Shown: positions 52,422 through 63,514, counted from the stretch's first letter. The stretch: DNA of 64,000 bases from Acanthosepion pharaonis (GCA_903632075.3 CAHIKZ030005438.1:1128501-1192500); one strand, 5' to 3'. The notes: a model not told the origin generated them from the letters alone. Translations and numbers: made by a program.

Positions 52422-52625
52422 GAAATGGACAAAGTCCAACAATTATTTTAAGACATTTTTGTTTATATATTCTTTTTATAGATGTTAATATTAAAGTAAA
52501 TGCTCTGTTTATAACAAACAGTATTAAACAACATTTATCGGCCTGAATGTCCGAGACATTTTCACAGAAAATATTCGTCCTCCGAATGTTTGACGGTTCC
52601 ATATAGGATACAGGCTCAAATCCTG
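52420..52625 (-). mobile_element. tRNA-derived SINE S1, copy 3, head truncated
   Basis: The minus strand shows GGATACAGG..CAAATCC-like damage in the head (GGATACAGGCTCAAATCCTG on the plus strand reads as an odd inverted piece), then GGAGGACGAATATTTTCTGT, CTCGGACATTCAGGCCGATA and TAAACAGAGCATTTAC, ending in (TA)n. The head part after 52578 is in plus orientation (GACGGTTCCATATAGGATAC), so the head is rearranged. Confidence 0.6.
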
Positions 52626-52947
52626 TTTTATTTCCGAAACATTGAAATTTCTTATGAAAGAATATTTTTTTAACTAATAATATTATAATATTATGCTCTA
52701 CTTTGTATCTAGCACTTTTTAAAAAATAAATGAACAGTGTATTATTAATCTAAATGTTCTTTCTATTTATTTGTGTATATATATATATGTGTACTTCCAT
52801 CTTAATGGCTAAAAAATATAGCCGAAAGCGCTCGGGATTATAGATTCTACGTACTCTGTGTCCAAAAAAGAAAACCCTTTTTCGAACATAAGAAAAATTA
52901 AATAAAAAGCTTAATCGTAGTACCTTGTCTTTCGTTTTTAATGAAAC

Positions 52948-52959
<12 letters not shown>

Positions 52960-53021
<62 letters not shown>

Positions 53022-53050
53022 ATATATATGTATGTATAGGCATGTATATG
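52960..53050 (+). repeat. (TA)n-(GT)n-(TATG)n compound microsatellite
   Basis: TA, GT and TATG repeats in the same order as at 3679. Confidence 0.95.
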
Positions 53051-55159
53051 TATGAATGTAAGTATATGCATATAAATTCAGACAAGAATGAATAAAAAAT
53101 TAATCATAAATATAATCTCCTATAATTAAGACCCTAATACTTAAGATGCCACCAAATCAGATAAGAAAACGAACTAATGTCTAAGTGAAGACATACATAA
53201 ATACTTACCTTATCAGCTAAGCATTTAAAATATTTATGTAAAAAATGAAATACAACTCCAGAAAACATTAAAATGCTCAAGAATTAACAAAAACAGAGAA
53301 TGTCTGGAAAATCGGATTTCAAAATCGCTGGAACTGAAAGAAAAGAGAACAGTTTAAAAGCAAAAAACGATAAGGCGTGAGTGAAATAACGACGAAAAGG
53401 AGAAATAACTGCGACCTTCTACACGTACGCATATACACGCAGGCGGGCGCATAAGCGGGTCCATTCACGTGCATCACACACACATACACATACACACACA
53501 CGCACGCACACACAACAATGCACACACACATACAAATACACACTATGAAAAAATCAACAGTACACCAATGAAAAGTGCATGTATAAAAGAAAAAAGAGAA
53601 ACATAAATAGTCAATTGCTGATATCCCCTTACGAGTGGACGGAGTGATTGCTGGAGGATCCGTCTACGAAACTCTGCAGTCGGGATTCTGAAGGTAACAT
53701 GAATCAGCTAAGTTACAAACTTTATACTTATGTATGCTTTATGTATGCGTGTGTCTGTGTGTGTGTGTTTGTGTGTGTGTGGAGAGAGAAAGAGAGAGAG
53801 ATTGCTATTTTTAAAGCACACTTCATCCCTTCACAGGTCGTATCTGTCATGCCATGTACACAGGTTCGAATCCTTCTCATTCCATTCGTATTATATTGCA
53901 AAGCGGAGGTTCCACCCGGACATCATCTTCCCAAGAATTGTTACTTCGTGTAACAGACTCCCGAGATGATGTTTGTTCGATCACTACGATTTTGACCTCT
54001 TCAAGGGTCAACAATAATCTATCTTTCATGTATTCATAATATATACACTCCTTACTTACTCCGTTTATTCCCTTAACTTATTCCACTGAGTGTCTCTGGG
54101 GCCTTGCAGTCAGTGAACAATAATATAAACAATGATAGATAGATATCATATGTCGGACATCCTCTGGCCTTAAACATCAAGTCCCCACCCCGCCCGCCGT
54201 TGTTAGAGAAAACATTTGCCTGTTCCGACATGTTTTAGAACGCTTGATCACAGATTCAATTACCCTTTTTGAAAAATGCAAGATTCAATTACCCTTTTTG
54301 AAGAATGCACATTATCTCGTTCAGAATTCTTCGAAAGTCCATATCCGATACGAAAACAACACTATTTTTTACATATCCGATACGAAAACAACCCTATTTC
54401 GAAAGAATTCATGGATTTAACTTTCATTCCGACATTTTATTTCTTATTACTTGGGAACCATGGCATTGCACTCATTTTGAAAGCTGGGGGTGTGACATGA
54501 TAAATAACGACACAAAATATTTTTCCAAATCGTTACCTAAATTAGTGTAAACGATTTTAAAGATTAAGTTCACGTTGAAAATCCTAGCGTTGGAATTTCA
54601 TTCCGATGATCAATGAAAGTCTTATAACTGTGCCTTATAAAATTTTAAAAATAACTAAAGATTTACAAATTGTATATGGGCAAAATAAAATGCATGGCAA
54701 AAGCTCATTATTACTAAATCATTTTGCCATCAAATAAGACCTTCATTTACTTCAAAGGGAAATTATACTGAGCAATTTAGCTACATTATGATGTAATATA
54801 TTATACAGTTCGGTAGTTTTAGTGTGATTTTTCAGTAAACAATGCAAATTTAAAATATTTTGTCTTATAATATTTGTCCAGCAGTATTATGGTGTTATAT
54901 ACACTTTCATTTATTCTATTGTTTTGTTTTTATTAATTATGATCTATCAAATGATTTAACAAAACTTATTCATTGAGTAGCCTTTTTTACACAGTTTTTA
55001 CTTAACGAATACGGCAAAAAACATAGCATATATTGTTTGGGGTGATTTATAATTAGATTTCTGGCTTGAATATATTTTCCATTCAATGTATCTAATACAA
55101 AAGATTTCTTTTGATTTGCTCTTGAAATCGTAAAATTTCGAAGTCAGTTTGTAAGCAAA
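53051..55159. other. No gene; (CA)n at 53475-53545 and short duplications
   Basis: Short duplications lie at 54250-54310 (GATTCAATTACCCTTTTTGA twice) and 54340-54400 (CATATCCGATACGAAAACAA twice). No motif in the frames. GT/GA-rich tract near 53755-53800. Confidence 0.5.
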
Positions 55160-55305
55160 AAGCTCCGGAAATTAGATATTTCGGTATATTTTTCAAATGA
55201 TATTTTATACTAAATGTTCAAAAATTGATAAAAGATAATTTAATTCTTAGTGGCAGTACTTATTATATCAATCCATAGCTTTTACATTGAGGGCAATGTT
55301 GATCT

Positions 55306-55307
<2 letters not shown>
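55160..55307 (+). repeat. Dispersed repeat R2 ending in (GATA)n, copy 1
   Basis: Inverted match to 63553-63690 (TTTCGGTATATTTTTCAAAT, AATCCATAGCTTTTACATTG, AGGGCAATGTTGATCT). In both copies the next bases are GATA repeats, so the GATA array may be the tail of this element. Confidence 0.7.
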
Positions 55308-55349
<42 letters not shown>

Positions 55350-55358
55350 GAAAAGACT

Positions 55359-55407
<49 letters not shown>

Positions 55408-55426
55408 CATGAAAAGATTGAGATAG
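55308..55426 (+). repeat. Compound (GATA)n with ATGAAAAGACT spacer
   Basis: Left part of an array interrupted by the LTR retrotransposon; it resumes at 58962. Confidence 0.95.
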
Positions 55427-55669
55427 TATTGTGAGACCGGAACTACCTACATAATAGACTCTTCCAGGTCTATATTAAGTATGCCACACAACACTCTAGA
55501 CAGAGACACAGAGAGACAGAGAGAGCCGCGTACGACTACCAGTATTGGACACCAACATATAGTAAGCTCCGCTTACACTATCTCTGTAACCTGTTGTTAA
55601 TATATCTTTCTTACATCTAATCCGTGTTCCGTGTTTTCCTTCTGTGGTCCCGACTTTGGCCCCACATCA
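55427..55669 (+). repeat. 5' LTR of the gypsy-like element
   Basis: 243 bp, TATTGTGAGACC to GGCCCCACATCA. Includes GTCTATATTAAGTATGC and ACCTGTTGTTAATATATC, likely U3/R signals. The start was set by the polypurine tract that abuts TATTGTG at the 3' LTR and by the GATAG duplication. Confidence 0.88.
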
Positions 55670-55860
55670 GTGGCGACGAGAATTCGAGAAACTCACTCAC
55701 GGCGAAACCTCAATACCTTACCAGTCCCACATCTATGTCGACGAAGAATTCGACAAACGCATTCACGTCGAAAACCGCAAGACTTTGCCAGTCCCATATT
55801 AGTGGCGACAGAAAGATTCGAGAATTTCGTTCTCACCATATCAATAGCGACAGTATTCGA
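55670..55860 (+). repeat. Leader with repeated primer-site-like units
   Basis: The sequence just after the 5' LTR (TGGCGACGAGAATTCGAGAA) recurs in altered form at 55735 (TGTCGACGAAGAATTCGAC) and 55804 (TGGCGACAGAAAGATTCGAG), each followed by a CCAGTCCCA phrase. Spacing is about 65 bp. Confidence 0.7.
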
Positions 55861-56498
55861 AAAATACACAAACTACACGCGTTCCTACAGCAGTGTTGAA
55901 CGAGAAATTAAGCTGGTATTACTACATTAGCGATTTAAAAGCTAAACACCCAGCGTCTACATATAAAAAATATATTCCGATACCAAACATCAGTGACGAA
56001 CTAGCGATTAGACATCTACAGAATATTAAAGTCTGTCCAAATAACATTACGAGAACGATTTCTTACACACCCACACAGAAAAAAAACTGTTCGTTCGTAA
56101 AACAAACTGACAACACAAGAGCAGAAGTACTACCATTGTACTAAAGTTTTCGAAAAAAACTATCTAAAAATTTTTTACGCAACTGAGTTGAACTCGTGCA
56201 TAAAATTATTCTCCCCTCAAATTCACTGAGGCGAGTTTTCTCTTTTTGTACCTCTATAAAAAAGAATATATAATAAGTGTGAGGAAAATTTATACAATTA
56301 CGTTAAAATTAACGGAACCACGGAATCTAAAAAAAAAAGAAGGTAAACACATAATTAGTTTAGTTTAGCTAATTGTCTGTCCATATTTTTTTTTTTTTGT
56401 AAAAGAAAAAAAGGAAAAAAAATCTATCAAGACTTTTTGTGTATCTCCCCTTGGTACACGGGTTTCAAAGCAAAAAAAAAGCGCTGTCGTTTTTAAAT

Positions 56499-57175
56499 AT
56501 GGAAGATTTTCAAAAAGCAGTTGACCAAATGTTAAAACTAAATTTGGATCAGCAACAAAAATCAGAAGAAAGACAACAACAACTATTTTGGGAATTACAT
56601 AAAAAAACAAATGGAATTCCAACGAATTACGCTTCAGAATGCTGAACTACAACAGAAACAACTTAAAGAATTACTCGTAAATGCATTAAAAGGCTCAAAC
56701 TCTGAAAAAGATACAATATTCTCCCAGAGTACAATCTACAATTCAATGGAAACCTTTGAATACGTACCAGAGAACGACAAAACGTTCGACGCTTTTTACA
56801 GGCGCTACGAAGATATTTTCAACGTAGACTGTGAACAATGGTCCAGTAAAAAGAAGGTACGTCTTCTATTGAGAAAACTACAGAACATAGTAGGTTCGTA
56901 GACTTCATACTACCCAAGAAAACCACTGACTTGGATTTTTCAGAGACTATTAAGCTCCTATTTGGAACTATTCGGGTCTAACACAACCTTGTTCCACAAA
57001 CGTTGGAAATGCCTGAACACAGTCAAAGACAACCAACAAGATTTTGTAACGTTTGCAGCATCGGTAAACAAGCTCTGTAATGATTTTAAACTAGTCGAAC
57101 TGACTGCCGATGATTTCAAGTGCTTAATTTTCGCACAAGGTCTAGTATCAGCAGAAGACGACGGGTACTGACCAA
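56499..57175 (+). pseudogene. gag of the gypsy-like element, broken
   Basis: Starts MEDFQKAVDQMLKLNLDQQQ, a coiled-coil-like N-terminus, with a frame change near 56640. ENDKTFDAFYRRYEDIF and VRLLLRKLQN belong to the capsid-like region. A stop occurs at 56899, after which FGSNTTLFHKRWKCLN and TVKDNQQDFVTFAASVNKLC continue in another frame. This order is typical of invertebrate gypsy Gag. It would build the particle that packages element RNA (family knowledge). Confidence 0.7.
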
Positions 57176-57731
57176 GCTTGAGAACGAACAAGGATTGACT
57201 CTCCAAAAACTGGCAGAGGACTGTCAAAGAGCAATATCTGTAAAGTGTGACTCAAACACTATCGAGGAATCAAGAGTGGCTCAGATTAATAAAATCAGAA
57301 GTAAGTCTACTACCTATTCCCCTCAAAAAGACAAAAGGCAAATCTCATGTCCTAAATTCCGCAGTAACCAAAACCCAAATAAGTTAAAGAAACTGCCCGG
57401 ACCATGTTACTATTGTGGTAAATGGCATTGGATGAAATTCTGTCCAGTTAAGAACAAAAAATATTGCAAAAATTGCAATAAAAGTGGGCATACTTTAACT
57501 TCGTGCTGGTACGCCAACAGGACGAGAAAACCCAAAAATAAAATTAGGCAAGCTCAATCTGACAATATTGCCGATAGGAATTTAAGGAAATATGTAACTG
57601 TGGATATTTTCAATAATTCCATTAAATTCCAGTTTGACTCGGGTTCCGATTTTTCAATCATTAACTGGCGTACTTGGCGAAAATTGAACAAGCCGACCTT
57701 ACTAAAAACGGATAAAACAGCAAAATCGTAA
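57170..57731 (+). pseudogene. gag C-terminus (zinc knuckles) and protease
   Basis: A frame carrying two zinc knuckles, CYYCGKWHWMKFC (from 57405, CX2CX3HX4C) and CKNCNKSGHTLTSC (CX2CX4HX4C), which bind element RNA, then the aspartic protease active site FDSGSDFS (Asp at 57635) about 50 residues later. The frame ends at TAA 57731; protease-like sequence continues in the next frame (EKINILGEVILTV), followed by FGTDWIEKF. The short distance from knuckles to protease suggests a fused Gag-Pol frame in the parent. Confidence 0.85.
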
Positions 57732-58290
57732 CTGGCGAAAAGATTAACATTTTAGGTGAGGTAATACTTACAGTAACACTAAATGGGGTTACCAAAGATA
57801 ACTTATTTGGAACAGATTGGATAGAAAAATTCAGTCTTTGGGAATGCCCAATGAGTAAATTTTGTCGCAAGATACAAAGTACAACGTCCAATTTGGTAAA
57901 TCTAAAAAAGGAACTCAAACAACAATTTCCCCAGGTTTTTTCTGGCGGCCTTGGGAAATGTACTAAAATGAAAGCTAAGTTCAAGGTGAAGGACGGTGCA
58001 CAACCGGTATTCAAAAAAAAAACGGAATGTCCCTTTCGCTGCTCTAGATCAAATCAACAAAGAGTTAGATAGACTCGAACAAGCAGGTATTCAGTCAAAA
58101 ACAAATTTCAGCGACTGGGCAGCACCTACGGTCTACGTAAAAAAGAAGTCCAATCAAATACGAGTATGCGCAGATTTTTCCACAGGGTTAAACGATGTTT
58201 TGCAAGATCGCCACTATCCTCTCCCAAGCCCTAAAGAAATTTTCAATAAACTCAATGGTGGAATTTTTTTTTTTCTAAAATCGACCTCTC
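57732..58290 (+). pseudogene. pol: connector and N-terminal RT
   Basis: FPQVFSGGLGKCTKMKAKF and the RT N-terminal block IQSKTNFSDWAAPTVYVKKK, NQIRVCADFSTGLNDVL, HYPLPSP.EIFNKLNGG are visible across a frameshift near 58015. The next expected block (FSKIDL) is cut: after FLKSTS the sequence jumps to text from beyond the RT. The YxDD catalytic box is absent. Confidence 0.85.
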
Positions 58291-58299
58291 GGACTCATA

Positions 58300-58600
58300 A
58301 CTTTTACCAAGGGTTCATTAAGAACATGCAAAATTTGAGAGGGCCTCTCAACCAACTTTTAAGAAAGGACAAACCATGGTCATGGACCCCGGAATGCCAA
58401 GACGCATTCGAGAAGATCAAGAAAACTCTTACTTCAGACCTCTCCCTCACCCATTACAACCCTAGTCTCGACATCATAGTCGCAAGTGATGCAAGCATTG
58501 GTGCTTGTATTCTGCATAAACTGCCAGATGGTTCGCGAAAAGCTGTGGCTCACGCATCAAGATCTTTAGTTCGATCTCGACATGCCCCAAGTCTCTCCTG
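58300..58600 (+). pseudogene. pol: RNase H N-terminal part
   Basis: FYQGFIKNMQNLRGPLNQLL, PWSWTPECQDAFEKIKKTL and IIVASDASIGACILHKLPDG are the connection and first RNase H block (catalytic Asp in SDAS). AHASRSL is the usual end of the first half. Then the frame jumps to the Pol C-terminal tail (58570-58670, in another frame), so integrase is gone. Confidence 0.85.
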
Positions 58601-58724
58601 AAGTGCGATGCTCAGGAAGGAAAAGGAAATTTACTCAACCGCTCGACGTAAATCCCAAGAGGAAAAAGTATTAACAATTTTATTTTTTCTCTCCTTTTCA
58701 AAAAGAAAACTCTTAGAAGGGGGG

Positions 58725-58960
58725 TATTGTGAAACTACCTACACAATAGACTCTTCCAGGTCTATATTAAGTATGCGACACAATGCTCTAGAGTGACACA
58801 GAGAGAGACAGTGAGAGCTGCGTACGACTACCAGTATTGGACACTAACATATAGTAAGCTCCGCTTACACTATTTCTGTAACCTGTTGTTAATATATCTT
58901 TCTTTCATCTAATCCGTGTTCCGTGTTTTCCTTCTGTGGTCCCGACTTTGGCCCCACATC

Positions 58961-58961
<1 letters not shown>
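58725..58961 (+). repeat. 3' LTR of the gypsy-like element
   Basis: 237 bp, TATTGTGAAACT to GGCCCCACATCA, with a 6-bp deletion near the start and about ten substitutions relative to the 5' LTR. Confidence 0.88.
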
Positions 58962-58995
<34 letters not shown>

Positions 58996-59008
58996 GAAAA
59001 GACTGAGT

Positions 59009-59057
<49 letters not shown>
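58962..59057 (+). repeat. Compound (GATA)n with ATGAAAAGACTGAG spacer
   Basis: Right continuation of the array at 55308. Confidence 0.95.
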
Positions 59058-59058
<1 letters not shown>

Positions 59059-59690
59059 TTGGTTTAAAAACATACATGCAGATATTGACATATATTAAAA
59101 TAAGTAAAGCAACAACAAGAAATTAAATAACTTTTATTCTCCTATCCCCGAATACAGAAAGTCCCTCTCCTGATCAACGGAACCACCATGACTCCTGATT
59201 TCCTTCTTTACGTTGGTTAGCCCTGATGAAAATTAGTACACTCGTAAATGAAGAAACAAATATCATCAAAAATGTATGTGATGTTTCTCTCCTTTTTAAT
59301 AAAAAGCAATGTCCTAAATGACACTCAAGATATTTTATGACTGGGAGTTTGAAATCTGTTTTTAACTATTTAAAAAAAAGTATCATAATAATTATATTGG
59401 TTTTTAAAAAATCAGATATTTACTTTTCGTGGGCATAATATATACTGCTTACCAGTACTGGTGCAGAAGTCTCGTGGAATCCTCGCCGAATCTATGATAC
59501 GCCTCCCCAGAATCTATGGGGTCGCCCACTCTACTGTATCTCAATTTTCATAAGGTAGAATTCTTATAAAATACAAATTTAACTGTAACCTAATTTTGTA
59601 CAAAAACGGATCCTATGCAATATAGATAAACAATTCAACAAGAAAAGCTAAAAATAAATACAATGTATCTAAATACAAATTAGAGACGTG
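59058..59690. other. No gene recognised
   Basis: Unassigned AT-rich DNA. Confidence 0.45.
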
Positions 59691-59694
59691 TCAA

Positions 59695-60175
59695 AATAGA
59701 TTGTCGGAGTTAACTCCTCCTTCAGTTTGTTAACCCTTTCACCAGGGGTCTCTATTCCCTGGCTATAAATAGCCGCTGACCTTTCGCCTCTATCTCTTTT
59801 TCCTTCAGGATTTCAGCTATCAACCTCGAAATGTAGACGCTAACAAGGGATAGCGTGGAAACACGCTAAGCACAATACACACACACGCACGCACATACAG
59901 AATATTCACACACGCACGCACATACAGAATATTCACACACACTTCGTCCTTTATACTATTTCCATATATTGTAACTTGTTATTAATATATATTTGTATAT
60001 ACATATATTATCGGTCTTGTGATTTGTTTGCTTTCTTTGCCTTCTTCTTTGGACTTAATCAAAGTCCAACCTTTTTATGTAGTTGGGCTCGGCGGGCAGG
60101 AGTATCTGAACCTTACTTGCGTTTCTTCTACGTCTGACTTCTCTCAATAACATAACAGCCACGGCCCCTCTACAA
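59695..60175 (+). mobile_element. Possible LTR-like sequence with a TATA box
   Basis: TGTCGGAGTTAACTCCTCCT, a TATA box in CTGGCTATAAATAGCCG (59760), a duplicated CACACGCACGCACATACAGA ATATT unit (59881 and 59914), then TATTGTAACTTGTTATTAAT like the 3' half of the gypsy LTR (CTGTAACCTGTTGTTAATAT). No clear ends or target duplication. Low confidence. Confidence 0.3.
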
Positions 60176-60709
60176 GATCATTCCATCTTAAATAAATCAA
60201 CAATGTTTTTTGGCGACAATTTTTAATATCAACTTGAGATTTTTCTTGTTACAAAGCTGAAGAATTTTATCACGTTCAACATTATGGATAAAAATAGTGA
60301 ATTTCATATCGTGTTTTTTTTTTTTGTTGTTGTTCGAGATTTAGCCGAAACAAAACAAATTCACGGATTTGAACGAACCAAAAAGAACCTAAAATTATGT
60401 CAAAAGTTTATCATCCTTTAATAATCAGTTGTCCTTAGTTTAATTTGTAACGTATAAAAAATAAAGGCAAATGTTGATAAGATCGCGAGAGTCACAGAGC
60501 AGTGTCCGGCACCCCCAATCAGCCCTTTCCCCCCCCCCCCCGGCCGTGGAGTTCGGGGGTAGTACGCACCGGCCCTGCTGCTTAGTCATATTTATAAGAC
60601 CGCCTGAAAGAAAACAAGTAAAGACTTTGTTGTGCCAAAATTTCAGCCGAGGATAGCTAATTCTTTAATATTCTAGCCTTATACTTTGGCTTGAACTACA
60701 AACCAGTAG

Positions 60710-60716
<7 letters not shown>
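60176..60716. other. No gene; poly(C) run
   Basis: A run of about 15 C at 60528-60542 followed by GGCCGTGG, in locally GC-rich DNA (60480-60600). Otherwise unassigned. Confidence 0.5.

Positions 60717-60772
<56 letters not shown>
60717..60772 (+). repeat. (TA)n microsatellite
   Basis: About 28 units. Confidence 0.95.
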
Positions 60773-60777
<5 letters not shown>

Positions 60778-60778
<1 letters not shown>

Positions 60779-60935
60779 ATTGGTGTGAGTTTGTGACCCT
60801 GGGCTTCACGCTATTTGCGATCGTCTGACGCTCGCAGAGGCGTGAAACCCAGTGTCACAAACTCACATCAATCAACTAAATATGTTACCTCTATCACTGA
60901 TATCGAGCGCTTTCCAATAAGTACCGCGCATATAT
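60778..60935 (+). mobile_element. Foldback element, HP-B-related
   Basis: Hairpin arms 60778-60820 and 60832-60873 (GATTGGTGTGAGTTTGTGAC / GTCACAAACTCACATCAATC; about 40 bp with few mismatches, 11-base loop), then the tail ACCTCTATCACTGATATCGA then GCGCTTTCCAATAAGT, which parallels the HP-B tail. The stem sequence differs from HP-B, so stems diverge while tails are kept. Confidence 0.7.
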
Positions 60936-60962
60936 AATATATAAATAATATATATAAAAAAT

Positions 60963-60966
<4 letters not shown>

Positions 60967-61054
<88 letters not shown>
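60967..61054 (+). repeat. (TA)n-(GT)n microsatellite
   Basis: TA units, a CATCTT spacer, then about 25 GT units. Confidence 0.95.
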
Positions 61055-61056
<2 letters not shown>

Positions 61057-61468
61057 TATGTTGTATCAATAAATCTGTATCTTGAAAGTTCTTATCTTAA
61101 TTTTAGTTTGAATTTTTTTGCCATTGTATAATGCCCGGTCTCTCTGGTCAGTGAAGAAGCTTAAGATTAAGTGCATTGACACAGAAAGACATTATGTTGA
61201 AAAATAAACGTTTTTCTTCATCATTAGTCTACGAATTTATTGACTTATCTTCGTAATTAAGTATAATAAACATCTACATTGTGTAAATGCAACAAGGAAT
61301 CAATAAGTCTGCAACCTGATATGCCAAAACTGGGCAAATTTTGATCTGAAATTTCACTATATAATACTCGATCTATATGATTGGTATTTTCTACTGAATT
61401 TTAATTAGGTGAAACGGAAGGATATTATTTTAAAAACGAATATTTATTGTATGAAATAAATATTGTTG

Positions 61469-61470
<2 letters not shown>
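61055..61470. other. No gene recognised
   Basis: Unassigned. Confidence 0.45.
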
Positions 61471-61473
<3 letters not shown>

Positions 61474-61515
<42 letters not shown>

Positions 61516-61830
61516 TTATTATTATTGTTATTATTATTTATTATTTCCTATGACTTCTGTTAATACATTTTTTCCGCATCCTAAGAAGAGACCTAAGGTC
61601 AGAAATGGCATCCTGACATTTTCCACTGAACATTTTTGCAAAAACGAATAAAATTAAAATGAAACATTATCATTCACATTTTACATTGATAACGTCCTAC
61701 GTATGATGTGAGCTGTACTTGTTAGAACATTTTATTTTATTTTTGTATTTCTTTGAGGCATGGGCGAGTAAGAAATCCCTTCAATGAGTTTATCAGAACC
61801 TTTTCCAATCAAACCCAGAGCCCTAACCAC
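61474..61830 (-). pseudogene. LINE-A 3' end, copy 7
   Basis: (ATT)n tail at 61474-61545, 3' UTR (AAGAGACCTAAGGTCAGAAA), then on the minus strand the blocks VVRALGLIGKGSDKLIEGIS and a degenerate QKIQK end. Truncated right at the GALG motif, next to a TTC repeat. Confidence 0.7.
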
Positions 61831-62060
61831 AGTTTCTTCTTCATCTTCTTCTTCTACTTCTACGTCTTCTTCTTCTTCTTCTTCTTCTTCTTCTTCTTCT
61901 ACTTCTTCATCTTCTTCTTCTTCTACTTCTACTTCTTCTTCTTCATCTTCTTCAACTTCTACTTCTACTTCTTCTTCTTCTTCTTCTTCTTATTATTATT
62001 ATTATTATTTGTATTAGATGTAGTAGAAGTATTAGTAGTAGTAGAAGTAGTAGTAGTAGT
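61831..62060 (+). repeat. (TTC)n-(ATT)n-(GTA)n trinucleotide array
   Basis: TTC with TAC and ATC variants, then ATT, then AGT/GTA units. Poly-Ser and poly-Phe frames are artefacts. Confidence 0.95.
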
Positions 62061-62925
62061 TTACGGACTTACTGACGTGTCCCTTTTATAATACCATCAC
62101 GGTCCCCTATCTTGCTGCTTTTCCTTCTTTCTTTATCTCTACATTCCTTACTTGGCTTTATTCTTCAGCCTCGATCATTTTTCTTTCTTTCTCCTTCTTC
62201 CGTTGTCTCTGCGGCCGTCCTGTCCAGTCAAGCCGTTTGTTGATGCATTCTGGTTTTCCTCAATCGTTTGTTGAGAGCACGAGCGACGTTCATTAAAGGA
62301 TGTGTGCTACTACAATTTCTGGACCCGACCGTGAAAACATTAGGGAGTGGTGGGCTACAACTGTGTGCTGAAGTCTGCAAATTCCTTAAGTTGATTTTGC
62401 CCCATATTGCGTCACGCTGTCGTCTGATGTACCGCATTTTTTTTTGTTGTTGTTGTTGTTTTTAGATTTCCTTTTTTTTTTCATTTTTTTTTTTATTATT
62501 ATTATTATTTTTGTACGTGCCGCTTCGATCGTCTGCTAAGAATGGCTATAAAAAAGATTGATGTACTAAAAGTAATCGCCAGTACCTCTTTCAGGTGTAA
62601 GAATGTCCATTATCAGTATAACAATATTTTATGGATGAATGTGATTTCCTTTTCACAACTAACTTCTATTCTACAAGTTTCTTTGATTGATGTGAAGTGT
62701 CCAAATTTCCGGAAGCCATTTCGTAATACATCGGATAAGCACGATTAAGAACACTTCCCAGCAAATAAGGCGTTTCCACAGACACGTTGGTTCTATTCTA
62801 ATTCCGTTGTTACTTTTTTGTTTGTACTAAATACAAGTGCTGTCTGGAATGGTCATGCCGGGGTAAATTTTTCAGCTAATCAAATAAGCAAGGCGCTTTT
62901 TTTTTTTTAGTTCATAGGTCGTAGC
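62061..62925. other. No gene; short T-rich and (TTG)n/(ATT)n runs
   Basis: TTG units at 62441-62460 and ATT near 62495. A 68-residue frame (62542-62748) has no motif. Confidence 0.45.
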
Positions 62926-63125
62926 GCAATAATTAGTGATTCAGAATGAGAAATCGGCAAAGCCAAGTTCGAATTTCGGTCAAGTTCGTTATAATCATTT
63001 TCGCACAAATACGATTGGGGAAGGCATGAATCCGTCACTTCTCCAAAGCCTTAACCATGGGTTAAACAGTAGAGCAGACTGGGCTCTATCTGTAGTTGAA
63101 ACTCCTTTTTTTTTTCAAACCTAGC
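62926..63125 (+). mobile_element. tRNA-derived SINE (S3-related subfamily)
   Basis: GTCGTAGCGCAATAATTAGT, GAGAAATCGGCAAAGCCAAG, box B GTTCGAATTTC, then ATAATCATTTTCGCACAAAT. It parallels 9483-9660 in head and first body block. Ends in a T run. Confidence 0.6.
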
Positions 63126-63159
63126 CATTCGAAGCTGTACAAAGACGGTTAGACACTAT

Positions 63160-63170
63160 CTATCTATCTA

Positions 63171-63213
<43 letters not shown>
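63160..63213 (+). repeat. (CTAT)n-(TA)n microsatellite
   Basis: Left boundary of the next HP-A copy, the mirror of the (GATA)n at 1300. Confidence 0.95.
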
Positions 63214-63218
<5 letters not shown>

Positions 63219-63450
63219 TACTCGTTTGGAAAAACTTAGGTATTTTGGCTTGTAATTGAACAAAGAACTAAGACCATGAAATTGAGGCGAAAACAATCGT
63301 CCAGAATTCAAGTTCAGAGTCCAAAGAAAAAAAACCTCCAAAACGAGTAAAGCAAAAGTAACTACGTAAAGTGCTCAATACGCTAAGTAGAGCAAACCTA
63401 AAGAGCCAGGTGAACCTACCTAGGTTTCACCTATACGGATCGTAAGGGTC

Positions 63451-63452
<2 letters not shown>
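63214..63452 (+). mobile_element. Foldback element HP-A, copy 4
   Basis: TTATACTCGTTTGGAAAAAC, GTCCAAAGAAAAAAAACCTC, AAACGAGTAAAGCAAAAGTA, GTGCTCAATACGCTAAGTAG, AGCAAACCTAAAGAGCC and one hairpin arm (CTACCTAGGTTTCACCTATA CGG). The second arm is replaced by (TA)n. Confidence 0.7.

Positions 63453-63510
<58 letters not shown>
63453..63510 (+). repeat. (TA)n microsatellite
   Basis: About 29 units where the second hairpin arm of HP-A would be. Confidence 0.95.

Positions 63511-63514
<4 letters not shown>

Larger units (their letters stand above)
55427..58961 (+). mobile_element. Ty3/gypsy-like LTR retrotransposon, internally deleted
   Basis: About 3.5 kb with two LTRs in direct orientation, a 5-bp duplication GATAG on both sides (55422-55426, 58962-58966), a primer-binding-site-like TGGCGACGAG after the 5' LTR and a polypurine tract (AGAAGGGGGG) abutting the 3' LTR. 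Inside, in order: gag with zinc knuckles, protease, part of RT, part of RNase H, and the last residues of Pol. Most of RT (including its YxDD box) and nearly all of integrase are deleted, and the frames are broken, so the copy cannot move on its own. LTR divergence is roughly 5 percent by eye plus small indels, which implies some age. Confidence 0.9.

Noticed and set aside
61753..62091. Poly-Ser/poly-Phe proteins
   Set aside because: Trinucleotide (TTC)n array next to a LINE tail.
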